DNA of 64,000 bases from Roseburia sp. 831b (GCF_001940165.2 NZ_CP135162.1:3058001-3122000); one strand, 5' to 3'. Shown: positions 16,042 through 25,824, numbered from the stretch's first letter. The notes: generated by a model from the letters alone, not told the origin. Made by a program: numbers and translations.

Positions 16042-16123
16042 TTTTTCTGACAAAAGCGTTCCGTAAGCATGTGTAATTCTTTGCGAATTTAAAGAAGGGA
16101 GCCGCCAATGGGCGGAGAGCAAC

Positions 16124-17806
16124 ATGAATGGTTTAGTTATTGTGTTAATTGGTATTTTAGCATTGGGAGCCGGTTATCTGTTATATGGTCGCTGGCTTGC
16201 AAAGAAATGGGGAATCGATGAAAAGGCAAAGACGCCTGCATTCACCCATGAAGATGGAGAAGATTTTGTTCCATCCTCAAAGTTTACAGTATTTTCACAT
16301 CAGTTTTCTTCTATCGCAGGTGCTGGCCCTGTCACAGGACCAATCCTTGCATCCGTATTCGGATGGGTTCCGGTATTCCTGTGGTTGATTATCGGAGGTT
16401 TGTTCTTCGGAGCAGTACAGGACTTCGGTGCTTTGTATGCATCTGTTAAGAATGAAGGAAAATCAATGGGTATGATTATTGAAAAGTATATCGGTAAGAC
16501 CGGTAGAAAACTTTTCATGTTATTCTGCTGGTTATTCACACTTCTTGTTATTGCAGCATTTACCGATATGGTTGCAGGAACTTTTGTTGGAAAAGGTGTA
16601 GCAGACATGGCAGCGGAAACCAGCTATGCAAACTCTGCAGCAGCATCCATTTCCATGCTTTTCATCGTTGTAGCAGTTATCTTCGGTGTGATTCAGAAAC
16701 ATGTTGGAAAAATGAACGAAGTCGTTCGTGCCGTAATTGCAATTGCACTTTTGGTTGTAATGTTTGCCGTTGGTATGAAACTTCCAATCTATGCAACAAA
16801 ATCAGCTTGGATTTACATCATTATGGCATACTTATTCCTTGCATCGGTTATGCCAATGTGGCTTTTGATGCAGCCTAGAGATTACATGACAACATTCATG
16901 CTTCTTGGTATGATTATCGGAGCTGTTGTCGGTGTTCTCGTTGCACATCCAACTATGCAGTTAAATGCATTCAACGGATTCAACGTAAATGGTAGTTACA
17001 TGTTCCCAACTTTATTTGTTACAATCGCATGTGGTGCGGTATCCGGTTTCCACAGCCTTGTTTCTTCTGGAACATCTTCTAAGACCATCAGCAATGAAAA
17101 AGATATGCCAATGGTTGGTTACGGCGCAATGGTTGTTGAAACATTACTTGGTATTGTTTCCTTAGTAGTTGTTGGTGCTGTTGCTGTAAACGGAACAAAA
17201 CCAGACGGAACACCATTTGCAATTTTCTCAAGCGGTGTTGCAGGATTCTTAGAGAAACTTGGACTTCCAGTACAGTTAGCAACTGTATTTATGACAATGT
17301 GTGTATCTGCATTAGCATTGACATCTCTTGACTCTGTAGCAAGAATCGGACGTATGTCCTTCCAGGAACTGTTCTATGGTGATACTACAGATCCTGAAAA
17401 AATGCCAGGATGGCAGAGAGTTTTGACAAACAAATACTTCGCAACTGTTATCACATTGTTCTTCGGTTATCTGTTAACACTTGGCGGATACAACAATGTA
17501 TGGCCACTGTTTGGTTCTGCAAACCAGTTACTTGCAGCTTTGGTACTGATTGCACTTGCTGTATTCTTAAAGACAACCGGAAGAACCGGATGGACGTTAT
17601 ACATCCCAATGTTTGTTATGTTAGCCGTTACTTTTACCGCATTGGTACAAAAGACAATCGCACTTGTTACCAACATGGTAAGCGGTCAGGCTACATTCTT
17701 GGTAGACGGTTTACAGTTTATCGTAGCAATCCTTCTGATGGTACTTGGTGTCATGGTTGCATTTAGCTGTTTAAAGAAACTATTTGGAAAAAAAGCAGAA
17801 GCTTAA
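16124..17806 (+). CDS. cstA: CstA-family carbon starvation / peptide or pyruvate transporter
   Basis: A 560-residue membrane protein with about 14-16 hydrophobic segments. CstA features are visible: G-Y-L-L-Y-G-R-W-L-A-K at the start, the S-I-A-G-A-G-P-V-T-G-P segment near residues 62-72, a G-A-V-Q-D-F-G block near 96-102, and F-H-S-L-V-S-S-G-T-S-S-K in the middle. E. coli relatives import pyruvate or peptides. Control by a T-box suggests that in this organism the protein imports an amino acid or peptides during shortage of one amino acid. A strong terminator follows. Confidence 0.9.
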   Translation: MNGLVIVLIGILALGAGYLLYGRWLAKKWGIDEKAKTPAFTHEDGEDFVPSSKFTVFSHQFSSIAGAGPVTGPILASVFGWVPVFLWLIIGGLFFGAVQDFGALYASVKNEGKSMGMIIEKYIGKTGRKLFMLFCWLFTLLVIAAFTDMVAGTFVGKGVADMAAETSYANSAAASISMLFIVVAVIFGVIQKHVGKMNEVVRAVIAIALLVVMFAVGMKLPIYATKSAWIYIIMAYLFLASVMPMWLLMQPRDYMTTFMLLGMIIGAVVGVLVAHPTMQLNAFNGFNVNGSYMFPTLFVTIACGAVSGFHSLVSSGTSSKTISNEKDMPMVGYGAMVVETLLGIVSLVVVGAVAVNGTKPDGTPFAIFSSGVAGFLEKLGLPVQLATVFMTMCVSALALTSLDSVARIGRMSFQELFYGDTTDPEKMPGWQRVLTNKYFATVITLFFGYLLTLGGYNNVWPLFGSANQLLAALVLIALAVFLKTTGRTGWTLYIPMFVMLAVTFTALVQKTIALVTNMVSGQATFLVDGLQFIVAILLMVLGVMVAFSCLKKLFGKKAEA

Positions 17807-17819
17807 ATTGAAAAATGGA

Positions 17820-17852
17820 AACGCCTGGCGCATTCGTGTGCCAGGCGTTTTT
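17820..17852 (+). terminator. Terminator after cstA
   Basis: AACGCCTGGC (17820-17829) pairs perfectly with GCCAGGCGTT (17840-17849), followed by T residues. Nothing gene-like was found from here to 18181 apart from a promoter. Confidence 0.92.
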
Positions 17853-18051
17853 GCTTTTTAAGAGGCATACTAAGATTTTCTAATGTTTTACCACAGTCAT
17901 CATCCAGACCTGTCACAATCTCATTTTTCAGCCACTAATTCGCAGACTCTCTTTTTCCACTTACATCGTATAAAGAATAGATTGAGTTTCCTATGTAAAA
18001 AGTCCCAAGAGGACAATGCATATATAACTTGTAGTTGGATGAAAACGGGTA

Positions 18052-18080
18052 CTGACAGGGAAAACGAAAAGGTATAAAAT
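18052..18080 (+). promoter_or_regulatory. Probable promoter of the hybrid kinase gene
   Basis: CTGACA (18052-18057), 17-nt spacer, TAAAAT (18075-18080), about 100 nt before the start codon. The match is moderate. Confidence 0.45.
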
Positions 18081-18181
18081 AGAGGTAGAACGTATGATAG
18101 AGAAGTTATAGCCAGAATACAGGATTTGTGCCAGACACAGGTCAAAAATGCGCAAATAGTTGCGCAGGAATGGAGAAAGAT

Positions 18182-21100
18182 ATGAGGAGAAAAAGTGGGT
18201 TTTTCAAAGGGAATAAGTGTTTCAGACATGTAATCTGTATCGTGCTTACCTGCATTTTGTTTGGAGGATTTTTAACACCGCTTGCGGTATTCGCAGATAC
18301 GACGCAGGAGACAAGGACGGTTCGGATTGGCTACATTGATTATGAGGGATTCATCAGCCAGGACGAGGACGGAGAATATCAGGGATATGCAGTGGAGTAT
18401 CTGAATAAGATTGCAGAATATACAGGGTGGAAATTCGAGTATGTATATGATACATGGGGAAATTGTTTAAAAGGATTAGAGGATGGAGACATTGATTTTA
18501 TCTGCCATGCGCAAAAGACACCGGACCGGGAAGAAAACTATCTTTTTTCAAAATATTCTGATGGCTCAGAGTCCTGTGTTCTTTATGTAAGAAAAGATGA
18601 TGACCGTTATTATTACAACGATTATGCGAATTTCAATGGAATGAAAATTGCACTTTTAAAGGATAGTTTTCAGAATCAGGAAGTTACGGAGTACGCTGCC
18701 AAAAAAGGATTTTCTTATCAGGCAACAGAGTATGATACACCGCAGGCGTGTTTTGATGCCTTGGAAAGTGGTGAGGTGGATGGCGTTGCAATGGGGTCAC
18801 TTGCACTAAAGACGCAGTATAAGATCGTATGTAAATTTGGTTCAGATCCATTCTATTTTATTACGGGAAAACAGAATCAGGAACTGATGGACGAACTGGA
18901 TGATGCACTAGGAGAGATCGCGGCAACAGATGCTTCCTTTGGCACAAATCTTTTTGATAAATATTATGGAACACAAAACGATGCAGTGAATCTTGTTTTT
19001 ACCAGGGAGGAGATGGAGTTTATTCAGGCTGCGGGCACGATAAAGATTGGATTGATTCCAAATCGTACACCGTTTTCTAATATTGGAAAAGACGGGGAGC
19101 CGAAAGGAATCGTTGTGGATCTTATGAAGCTGATTGAAGAGCGCAGCGGATTAAAGTTTGATTACGAGGTCATGCAGGCGGGGCAGCGTGCGACCGATTA
19201 TTTAAAAGAGAATCCAGATGCCTTTGTTGCGGGAATAATGCGTGAAAATCCGCAGTTTCATACGGGAGATTATGTAGTTTCGGATGTGATGTATTCCGAT
19301 GATGTATCGTTAGTGTGCCGGAAAGGTTTTTCCTATAACCTGGATGCGCCGGATGAGACTTATAAATTAGTTATTCCAGCCAGTTATGTAGCATTGGAAG
19401 AATATATTGTGGATAATTATCCGCAGTTTGAGATTGTGCGTGGAAAAACAAGCGCAGACTGCATGGAGATGGTGTTAGATGGAAAAGCTGATTTTATGGC
19501 ACAGAATGTCAATGTTATCACACCGCTGATGCAGAATCCACACTATGAGGGACTGACGCTGTTGCCTACTTTTTTCATGGATGAGGACATGGGAATTGTC
19601 GGAAATAATACCGAACAGAACAAGACGATAATCAACATCATGAACAAATGTATTGCAAGTATCAGTGCCAAGGAAAAGTCCCAGATTACGATTAATCATA
19701 CAATCACAAATGGATACAAACCATCCGCATCGGATCTTTTGTACAAGTTCCGTTATCCGGTTTCGGTGATTGTCGTTTTGATGATTGCGCTCGTTGCATT
19801 GATGTTAATCTGGCAGCAGTCGAAACGAAAGAGTTATGTAATCCTGGAAAAGAAGAATGAACAGCTTCGGGATGCTGTGGTTCAGGCAGATCACGCAAAC
19901 CAGGCAAAAAGCCAGTTCCTTGCACGGATGAGCCATGAAATCCGTACCCCGATGAATGCAATCGTAGGACTGACTGAAATTGCAAAACACCATGATAAGG
20001 AACCAGAAAAGATTGACGAATATTTAACAAAGATAGAGGCTTCTTCGCAGGTGCTTTTAAATATCATCAATGATGTATTGGATATGTCTGCGATTGAGAG
20101 TGATAAGATTCAGATTGCCCAAAATCCGTTTAATATCCGGGAGATTTTAACTTCCATCTCGACGATTTATTATACGCAGTGCAGACAAAAGGGAATCCAT
20201 TTTGAGATGGATACGGCAGATATTTCAGATGAACAGCTTTTAGGGGATGGACTCAGGCTAAACCAGATTTTTTTAAACCTTGTCTCGAATGCTTATAAGT
20301 TTACACCGCCGGGAGGAGAAATCCGCATTGTGGCAAAAGAAGTGTCCGTACAGGGGGAAACCGCATATTTTAACTTTAGTGTAGCGGACACCGGAGAGGG
20401 CATGACGGAGGAGATGCAGCAGAGAATCTTTAAGCCGTTTGAGCAGGAAAGCGCCAGCACCGCGCAAAAGCACGGCGGAAGTGGTCTTGGACTTTCGATA
20501 GCAAAGAATCTGGTTGAGATGATGGAAGGTTCCATTTCCTTTGTATCTAAAAAAGATGTTGGAACCACGTTTAAGGTGTCGATACCATTCCAGATTGATA
20601 CGAAGGCAGCAAAGAAGGAAACGGACACCTGCAAGACAATTCGGGCTTTGATTGTAGACAACGATACGGAGACGGGAGAATACACTGCATTGGTATTAAG
20701 CCGCATCGGGGTAGATTACGAGGTGGCAAAGGATGCCAATGAGGCACGTAAGAAGCTGAATAAAGCCAAGGGCGAGGAAAAGGCACTCCAGATTTGTTTT
20801 GTGGATTGGAAGATGCAGGAGCAGACCGGAAGTGAAGTGATTCGCCAGATTCGTGAAACTTTTCAAAAGGATATGCTCATTATTATCGTATCCGCATACG
20901 ATACTTCTGAGATTAAAGATGAAGCGCTTGCAGCAGGTGCGGACATGTTCTTAACCAAGCCAATTTTCCAGTCTACGGTATTTAATCTTTTGATGAAACT
21001 TTTTGATGGAAAATGCGTAAAACGCACCGCCCAGAAGGATTCGTATGATTTTGAAGGAAAAAAGGTGCTGCTCGCAGAAGATACCGATTTCAATGCAGAA

Positions 21101-21436
21101 ATTGCAATGGAGCTATTGGATATGGTAAATATGAAAGTAGATCATGCAGAAAATGGCGAGAAGGCGGTGGAAATGTTTGAACGTGCAAAAGAAGGCACCT
21201 ACGCCGCAATCCTCATGGATGTGCAGATGCCGGTTATGGATGGTTATGAGGCGACAAGAAAAATTCGTGCGTCAAGCCACCCGCAGGCGAAGTCAATCCC
21301 GATTTTTGCAATGACCGCAAATGCATTTACGGAGGATGTAAGTGCAGCCTTAAATGCCGGAATGAATGGGCATATTGCAAAACCGATTGATACCAGAATT
21401 TTATATTCCTCGTTAGAGGAAGCAATCAATAAATGA
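18182..21436 (+). CDS. Hybrid sensor histidine kinase with two solute-binding domains and two receivers
   Basis: A 1084-residue membrane kinase. Order: signal peptide (to about 38, A-V-F-A), SBP_bac_3-like domain 1 (about 48-275), SBP_bac_3-like domain 2 (about 285-525), one transmembrane helix (about 535-555), coiled linker, HisKA with H585 (M-S-H-E-I-R-T-P-M-N), HATPase (N-A-Y-K-F, D-T-G-E-G-M, G-S-G-L-G-L-S), receiver 1 with D875 (F-V-D-W-K-M), receiver 2 with D1013 (L-M-D-V-Q-M-P). It would sense an extracellular small molecule such as an amino acid and start an EvgS-like phosphorelay. No HPt domain is seen. ATG 18182 has GGAG 6 nt upstream; earlier ATGs are poorer. Confidence 0.93.
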   Translation: MRRKSGFFKGNKCFRHVICIVLTCILFGGFLTPLAVFADTTQETRTVRIGYIDYEGFISQDEDGEYQGYAVEYLNKIAEYTGWKFEYVYDTWGNCLKGLEDGDIDFICHAQKTPDREENYLFSKYSDGSESCVLYVRKDDDRYYYNDYANFNGMKIALLKDSFQNQEVTEYAAKKGFSYQATEYDTPQACFDALESGEVDGVAMGSLALKTQYKIVCKFGSDPFYFITGKQNQELMDELDDALGEIAATDASFGTNLFDKYYGTQNDAVNLVFTREEMEFIQAAGTIKIGLIPNRTPFSNIGKDGEPKGIVVDLMKLIEERSGLKFDYEVMQAGQRATDYLKENPDAFVAGIMRENPQFHTGDYVVSDVMYSDDVSLVCRKGFSYNLDAPDETYKLVIPASYVALEEYIVDNYPQFEIVRGKTSADCMEMVLDGKADFMAQNVNVITPLMQNPHYEGLTLLPTFFMDEDMGIVGNNTEQNKTIINIMNKCIASISAKEKSQITINHTITNGYKPSASDLLYKFRYPVSVIVVLMIALVALMLIWQQSKRKSYVILEKKNEQLRDAVVQADHANQAKSQFLARMSHEIRTPMNAIVGLTEIAKHHDKEPEKIDEYLTKIEASSQVLLNIINDVLDMSAIESDKIQIAQNPFNIREILTSISTIYYTQCRQKGIHFEMDTADISDEQLLGDGLRLNQIFLNLVSNAYKFTPPGGEIRIVAKEVSVQGETAYFNFSVADTGEGMTEEMQQRIFKPFEQESASTAQKHGGSGLGLSIAKNLVEMMEGSISFVSKKDVGTTFKVSIPFQIDTKAAKKETDTCKTIRALIVDNDTETGEYTALVLSRIGVDYEVAKDANEARKKLNKAKGEEKALQICFVDWKMQEQTGSEVIRQIRETFQKDMLIIIVSAYDTSEIKDEALAAGADMFLTKPIFQSTVFNLLMKLFDGKCVKRTAQKDSYDFEGKKVLLAEDTDFNAEIAMELLDMVNMKVDHAENGEKAVEMFERAKEGTYAAILMDVQMPVMDGYEATRKIRASSHPQAKSIPIFAMTANAFTEDVSAALNAGMNGHIAKPIDTRILYSSLEEAINK

Positions 21437-21479
21437 TTGAGAAAAAGTAAGAGTAGTAAGGAAGCGTAAAGTAAGAAGT

Positions 21480-22268
21480 ATGAAACAGAGTAAGACATTA
21501 GATATGACACAATTTCAGAACAAGAAGGCGAATTTCCATACGCATACCACGCGTTGCAAGCATGCGTATGGGGAGGACAGAGCGTATGTGGAAAAGGCAA
21601 TCGAAGCAGGATTTGAAGTGCTTGGATTTTCCGACCATGTGCCGTGGCCGTTTGAAGGCTATGTCTCTCCGATTCGGATGCAGATGAAGGATGTGGAGGG
21701 TTATGTGGATTCCGTTCTTGCACTGAAAGAAGAGTATAAAAGCGATATAGATATCTATTTGGGATTTGAGTCCGAATATTTTGCAGAAATGTTTTCGGAA
21801 TTGATGGAACAATTACAACAATATCCGATTGACTATATGATTTTGGGGCAGCACTACCTGGATAATGAAGTTTACCGCAGATATGCAGGAAGAGATGCGG
21901 ATGAAGCCACACTGATTAGTTATGTGAAACAGGTAATAGAGGGGATTCGCACCGGATATTTTTCCTATGTGGCACACCCGGATCTGGTTTCTTATCAAGG
22001 TTATCCGGCAGTCTATTTACAATATATGAAACAGTTATGTCTGGAAGCAAAAAAACTTGAAATTCCACTTGAAATAAATGTGAATGGATACCGGGAGAAG
22101 ATACAATACCCGAATGAGACTTTTATCCAGCTTGCAGCAGAGACGGGCAATACATTTATCATAGGGGTAGATGCACATGATCCGTCACAGCTGCTTGATA
22201 AAAAGAATTATGAGGAATGTGTATCCTTAGGAAAAAGATACACAGACCGCTTGATTTGCTATCGATGA
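21480..22268 (+). CDS. PHP-domain histidinol-phosphatase-like protein
   Basis: A 262-residue PHP phosphoesterase with the metal motifs N-F-H-T-H-T near the start, G-F-S-D-H-V-P-W, Y-V-A-H-P-D-L and G-V-D-A-H-D-P near the end. This is the HisJ/HisK type that makes histidinol from histidinol phosphate. No other his gene lies nearby, so a different sugar or nucleotide phosphate substrate is also possible. The ribosome site is weak; an in-frame ATG at 21504 is an alternative start. It is 43 nt after the hybrid kinase. Confidence 0.85.
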   Translation: MKQSKTLDMTQFQNKKANFHTHTTRCKHAYGEDRAYVEKAIEAGFEVLGFSDHVPWPFEGYVSPIRMQMKDVEGYVDSVLALKEEYKSDIDIYLGFESEYFAEMFSELMEQLQQYPIDYMILGQHYLDNEVYRRYAGRDADEATLISYVKQVIEGIRTGYFSYVAHPDLVSYQGYPAVYLQYMKQLCLEAKKLEIPLEINVNGYREKIQYPNETFIQLAAETGNTFIIGVDAHDPSQLLDKKNYEECVSLGKRYTDRLICYR

Positions 22269-22271
22269 CTC

Positions 22272-22424
22272 CTAGAGAAGAATCTTAGATTTGCTTTTGA
22301 GTAAACGTGCTCCGTTGATAATTAAAAGAATACCGGAAACGATACCGGTAACGAGAACACAGATACCAAGTGCGAGATTAGCAGCTCCAGTAGAGCCGAT
22401 TGTCTTATATACTTTTTCATCCAT
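22272..22424 (-). CDS. Small membrane protein, 50 residues
   Basis: A 50-residue protein: short acidic start (M-D-E-K-V-Y-K), one long hydrophobic stretch (about residues 15-38, A-A-N-L-A-L-G-I to L-L-I-I-N), and a basic tail (K-S-K-S-K). A perfect AAAGGAGG lies upstream of the ATG at 22424. This supports a real gene rather than the longer frame to 22517. I do not know its function. It is convergent with the PHP gene, 3 nt apart, and divergent from the debranching enzyme. Confidence 0.75.
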   Translation of the reverse strand: MDEKVYKTIGSTGAANLALGICVLVTGIVSGILLIINGARLLKSKSKILL

Positions 22425-22565
22425 ATAAAAAACCTCCTTTGCTGACGGTCCGATATACGTGTATTGTATCATTTTTCGAAAAGCCGTGCAACAACAGAGC
22501 AGTCGGAAACGCAACATTTTGACGTGGATGGGAAAAGAAAAATTGTGTTGCAGGAGGAAAAAATC

Positions 22566-24698
22566 ATGCAGAAATTTTTAAATCAAAGACCAGAAAGAGG
22601 GAGCAGGCTAGAACCGCTCGATCATGTAGATGGATTTGACATCCGCCCGGGTTTTTACCGGATGGACGGTGCGATGCAGACGAAAGACGGAGTCAGCTTC
22701 ACCATACATTCTTATGGCGCAACAAGCTGTACGTTGTTACTTTTTCATCCGAAGGAGGCGGAGCCTTATGCAAAAATCCGCTTTCCGGAGGCGTACCATA
22801 TCGGAAATACCTATTCCATGCTGGTATTCGGTTTGAAAATAGAAGAATTTGAGTATGCGTACCAGTTGGATGGACCGTATGATGAACAGAAGGGACTTCT
22901 TTTTAATAAGGATCATATTTTACTTGACCCTTATGCAAGGGCAGTTACCGGCCAGCGTCACTGGGGAGAAAAACCGGAAGGTGGAAAAGATTTTGTATAC
23001 AAGGCACGTGTTGTAGAAAATAATTTTGACTGGGGAAACACGAAGCAGTTAGAGCTTCCGTTTGAAGATCTGGTTATCTATGAAATGCATGTGCGTGGTT
23101 TTACAAAGGCAGAGAATTCTGGTGTTTCTGCGAAAGGAACCTTCGAGGGAATCCGCGAAAAGATTCCATATTTAAAAGATCTTGGAATTAATGCTGTGGA
23201 GCTGATGCCAATTTTTGAATTCGATGAGATGGAAGGAAACCGTGAATATGAAGGCGAAAAACTCTATAATTACTGGGGTTACAACACGGTAGGATTCTTT
23301 GCGCCAAATACAAGTTATACCTCTGTCGAGGAACATAACCATGAAGGGGATGAACTAAAACGCCTCATTTATGAGTTGAAAGAGAATGGCATCGAGGTAA
23401 TTTTGGATGTTGTATTTAATCATACGGCAGAAGGAAACGAATTAGGACCTTGTTTTTCTTTTAAAGGAATTGATAATAATATCTACTATATGCTGACGCC
23501 AGATGGAAAATATTACAATTTTAGTGGTTGTGGAAATGTTATGAACTGTAATCATCCGGCGGTGCATAAATTTATTGTGGAATGTCTTAGAAGCTGGGTC
23601 ATTGATTACCGTGTGGATGGCTTCCGTTTTGACCTTGCTTCTATCTTAACAAGAGATCAGAATGGTGCACCGATGGAGCATCCACCGATTTTGGAAAGTC
23701 TTGCCTGTGATGCCATTCTTGGAAAAGTAAAATTGATTGCCGAGGCGTGGGATGCAGGCGGCCTTTATCAGGTTGGAACCTTCCCGGCGTGGAGCCGTTG
23801 GGCAGAATGGAACGGCAGGTATCGTGATGACATGAGACGCTTTTTAAAAGGGGACGGTGGATTAGCGCAGGCTGCGATTAACCGAATTACCGGTTCTACC
23901 GATTTGTATGACCCGAAACACCGCGGAGACAGTGCATCTATTAACTTTTTGACCTGCCATGATGGATTTACGTTGTATGACCTTTATTCCTACAATACAA
24001 AGCACAATGAAAAAAATGGCTGGAACAACACCGATGGGGATAACAATGGAAACAGCTGGAACTGTGGTGTAGAAGGTGAAACTACAGATGTAAATGTAAA
24101 CAATCTAAGAAAACGACTGGTGAAAAATGCATTTGCAACGTTAATGTGCAGCAGAGGACCGGCGATGTTTTTTGCCGGAGACGAATTCTGTAATACGCAG
24201 TATGGAAATAACAATGCATATTGTCAGGACAACATGATTTCCTGGCTGGATTGGGAGCGTCTGAACGAGTACCAGGAGATTCATGATTTCTTCCGTTATA
24301 TGATTGCATTTCGAAAGGCGCATCCGATTATCCGAAGAAGAACAAACGGTGCCGCCTGTGGATTCCCAGGAATCAGTATTCACAACGGTTATCCGTGGAA
24401 TGCTGGCAGTGACAACAATACCCGGATGATTGGAGTCATGTATGCAGGAAGAAATGAGACAGATACGGATGATGACATCGTATTTTTGGCAATCAATGCC
24501 TATTGGCAGCCACTTACACAGCAGCTCCCAGACCTGCCGGAAGGCAAGTACTGGAAGGTCTGTGCAAATACCAATCTTCCATACAAGGATGGAGAAGAGA
24601 TTCAAAGCATGACGACTTTCTTAGGAGATCATACGATTCAGGTTCCAGACCGGACAGTGATTGTACTGACGGCAGAAAACCGCTCCGAAGTCTGTTAA
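22566..24698 (+). CDS. glgX: Glycogen debranching enzyme (GlgX/isoamylase type)
   Basis: A 710-residue GH13 enzyme that cleaves alpha-1,6 branches of glycogen or limit dextrins. An N-terminal CBM48-like domain (about 15-110) precedes the TIM barrel. Catalytic residues: nucleophile D356 (G-F-R-F-D-L-A), acid/base E393 (I-A-E-A-W-D) and D466 (C-H-D-G-F-T). The motif D-V-V-F-N-H-T is also visible. The ATG at 22566 follows AGGAGG; the frame is open upstream to 22464 but without a ribosome site. Family distinction between GlgX and isoamylase/pullulanase is not certain. No other glg gene is adjacent. Confidence 0.88.
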   Translation: MQKFLNQRPERGSRLEPLDHVDGFDIRPGFYRMDGAMQTKDGVSFTIHSYGATSCTLLLFHPKEAEPYAKIRFPEAYHIGNTYSMLVFGLKIEEFEYAYQLDGPYDEQKGLLFNKDHILLDPYARAVTGQRHWGEKPEGGKDFVYKARVVENNFDWGNTKQLELPFEDLVIYEMHVRGFTKAENSGVSAKGTFEGIREKIPYLKDLGINAVELMPIFEFDEMEGNREYEGEKLYNYWGYNTVGFFAPNTSYTSVEEHNHEGDELKRLIYELKENGIEVILDVVFNHTAEGNELGPCFSFKGIDNNIYYMLTPDGKYYNFSGCGNVMNCNHPAVHKFIVECLRSWVIDYRVDGFRFDLASILTRDQNGAPMEHPPILESLACDAILGKVKLIAEAWDAGGLYQVGTFPAWSRWAEWNGRYRDDMRRFLKGDGGLAQAAINRITGSTDLYDPKHRGDSASINFLTCHDGFTLYDLYSYNTKHNEKNGWNNTDGDNNGNSWNCGVEGETTDVNVNNLRKRLVKNAFATLMCSRGPAMFFAGDEFCNTQYGNNNAYCQDNMISWLDWERLNEYQEIHDFFRYMIAFRKAHPIIRRRTNGAACGFPGISIHNGYPWNAGSDNNTRMIGVMYAGRNETDTDDDIVFLAINAYWQPLTQQLPDLPEGKYWKVCANTNLPYKDGEEIQSMTTFLGDHTIQVPDRTVIVLTAENRSEVC

Positions 24699-24736
24699 AT
24701 CCAGCCACTATATAGTGTGGGGTTAAATCCAGCCAC
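24694..24736. repeat. 15-bp direct repeat joining two gene ends
   Basis: GTTAAATCCAGCCAC occurs at 24694-24708 and again at 24722-24736. The first copy contains the glgX stop codon; the second encodes the last residues (G-W-I-stop) of the SDR on the other strand. A CCAC/GTGG hairpin lies between. Confidence 0.7.
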
Positions 24737-25454
24737 CATCTAAGGTTATAATCTGACCGGTCAGATAATGATTGCCGGTGACGATCTGGAGAGCAAGGGC
24801 ACCGACTTCCTCCGGTTTTCCGAAACGTCCGGCAGGGATTTCCTCCTCAAGTTCGAAACGTTCTTCATCGGAAAAGCATGCGTTCATCTGTGTGTCGATA
24901 CAGCCACATGCAATCGCATTGACCTGAATGTTGCTTGGTGCCAGTTCTTTTGCTAAAGCTTTGGTAAAAGAATTGACACCGCCCTTGCAGGCAGAGTAGG
25001 CAACTTCGCAGGAAGCGCCAACATTTCCCCAGACAGAAGAAATATTAAGAATCTTTCCTGATTTCTTGGAAACCATACCCGGAATGGCAAGTTTGCTTGT
25101 GGCAAAAACGGAGGTAAGGTTTGTGGCTACAATGTGGTTCCAATCCTCGATTGTCATGTCACTCAGCAATCCAATGTGAGAAATGCCGGCATTGTTGATT
25201 AACACATCAACTGTGCCAAAGCGTTCCGCAATTGATTGAAACAGCTGTTCTAAGTAATGATAGTCACTCACATCCCCCACACTTGTCAGGACATCGACGT
25301 GGTAGTTTTTTTCTAACACATAAGCCAGGTCCAAAAGAGCGGTTTCAGTTTTCGAACAGGTGATGACAAGATTATAACCAGCCTGCCCGAAAGACATCGC
25401 AATCGCACGGCCGATGCCGCGGGAAGCGCCGGTAATTAAAGCAGTTTTTTTCAT
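24723..25454 (-). CDS. SDR oxidoreductase, YmfI-like (possible EF-P 5-aminopentanone reductase)
   Basis: A 243-residue short-chain dehydrogenase. NAD(P)-binding T-G-A-S-R-G-I-G at residues 8-15, N-N-A-G near 88, catalytic S (I-S-S-V-W-G), Y and K (A-Y-S-A-C-K). The stretch G-C-I-D-T-Q-M-N followed by E-E-E-I-P-A-G-R-F-G resembles B. subtilis YmfI, which reduces 5-aminopentanone on elongation factor P. FabG-like 3-oxoacyl reductase is the main alternative. No fatty-acid genes and no efp are adjacent. Confidence 0.8.
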   Translation of the reverse strand: MKKTALITGASRGIGRAIAMSFGQAGYNLVITCSKTETALLDLAYVLEKNYHVDVLTSVGDVSDYHYLEQLFQSIAERFGTVDVLINNAGISHIGLLSDMTIEDWNHIVATNLTSVFATSKLAIPGMVSKKSGKILNISSVWGNVGASCEVAYSACKGGVNSFTKALAKELAPSNIQVNAIACGCIDTQMNACFSDEERFELEEEIPAGRFGKPEEVGALALQIVTGNHYLTGQIITLDGGWI

Positions 25455-25575
25455 AAAAGTTCCTTCCTTTCATTGAGTTGCAAATGCAAATTTCAACGTA
25501 AAATATATTAGTAATTTTACCACAAAGCCACGGTCAGGTCGACCAAGAAAAAAAGGAAAAAGAGAAACCACTTAC

Positions 25576-25604
25576 TAGACAATAAAAAGAAAATATGCTA
25601 TAAT
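25576..25604 (+). promoter_or_regulatory. tRNA promoter
   Basis: TAGACA (25576-25581), 17-nt spacer, TATAAT (25599-25604), 19 nt before the tRNA 5' end. Confidence 0.75.
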
Positions 25605-25623
25605 AATTTGGTACGATTCATTT

Positions 25624-25697
25624 CGGCGCGTGGCTCAGTTTGGTAGAGCGCGGCGTTCGGGACGCCGAGGTCGCAGGTTCGAATCCTGTCGCGCCGA
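25624..25697 (+). tRNA. tRNA-Pro (anticodon CGG)
   Basis: A full cloverleaf: acceptor CGGCGCG/CGCGCCG, D arm with GGTAG, anticodon stem CGGCG/CGCCG around loop TT-CGG-GA, T arm GCAGG-TTCGAAT-CCTGT, discriminator A. CCA is not encoded. It reads CCG codons. Confidence 0.97.
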
Positions 25698-25705
25698 TTC
25701 CTTGA

Positions 25706-25745
25706 AACCCTTGAAAGAGAGAAATCTTTCAAGGGTTTTTGTTTT
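25706..25745 (+). terminator. Terminator after tRNA-Pro
   Basis: AAACCCTTGAAAGA pairs with TCTTTCAAGGGTTT over GAGAAA and runs into T residues, starting 8 nt after the tRNA. Confidence 0.92.
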
Positions 25746-25795
25746 TGGGGCATGTCCGTTCGCTAGAACAACATCCACGACACAAACCGAATAAC

Positions 25796-25824
25796 TTGAC
25801 AGATGTCACATTTAGTGATAACAT
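25796..25824 (+). promoter_or_regulatory. pyrF promoter overlapping a TGACA-N2-TGTCA palindrome
   Basis: TTGACA (25796-25801), 17-nt spacer, TAACAT (25819-25824). The palindrome TGACAGATGTCA (25797-25808) starts in the -35 box. The same palindrome with the same 3' flank (CACATTT) occurs at the Crp-family gene promoter (28650). Confidence 0.65.

Noticed and set aside
17883..18077. 64-residue open frame before the hybrid kinase
   Set aside because: No ribosome site, His/Ser-rich random composition, and it overlaps the promoter of the next gene.
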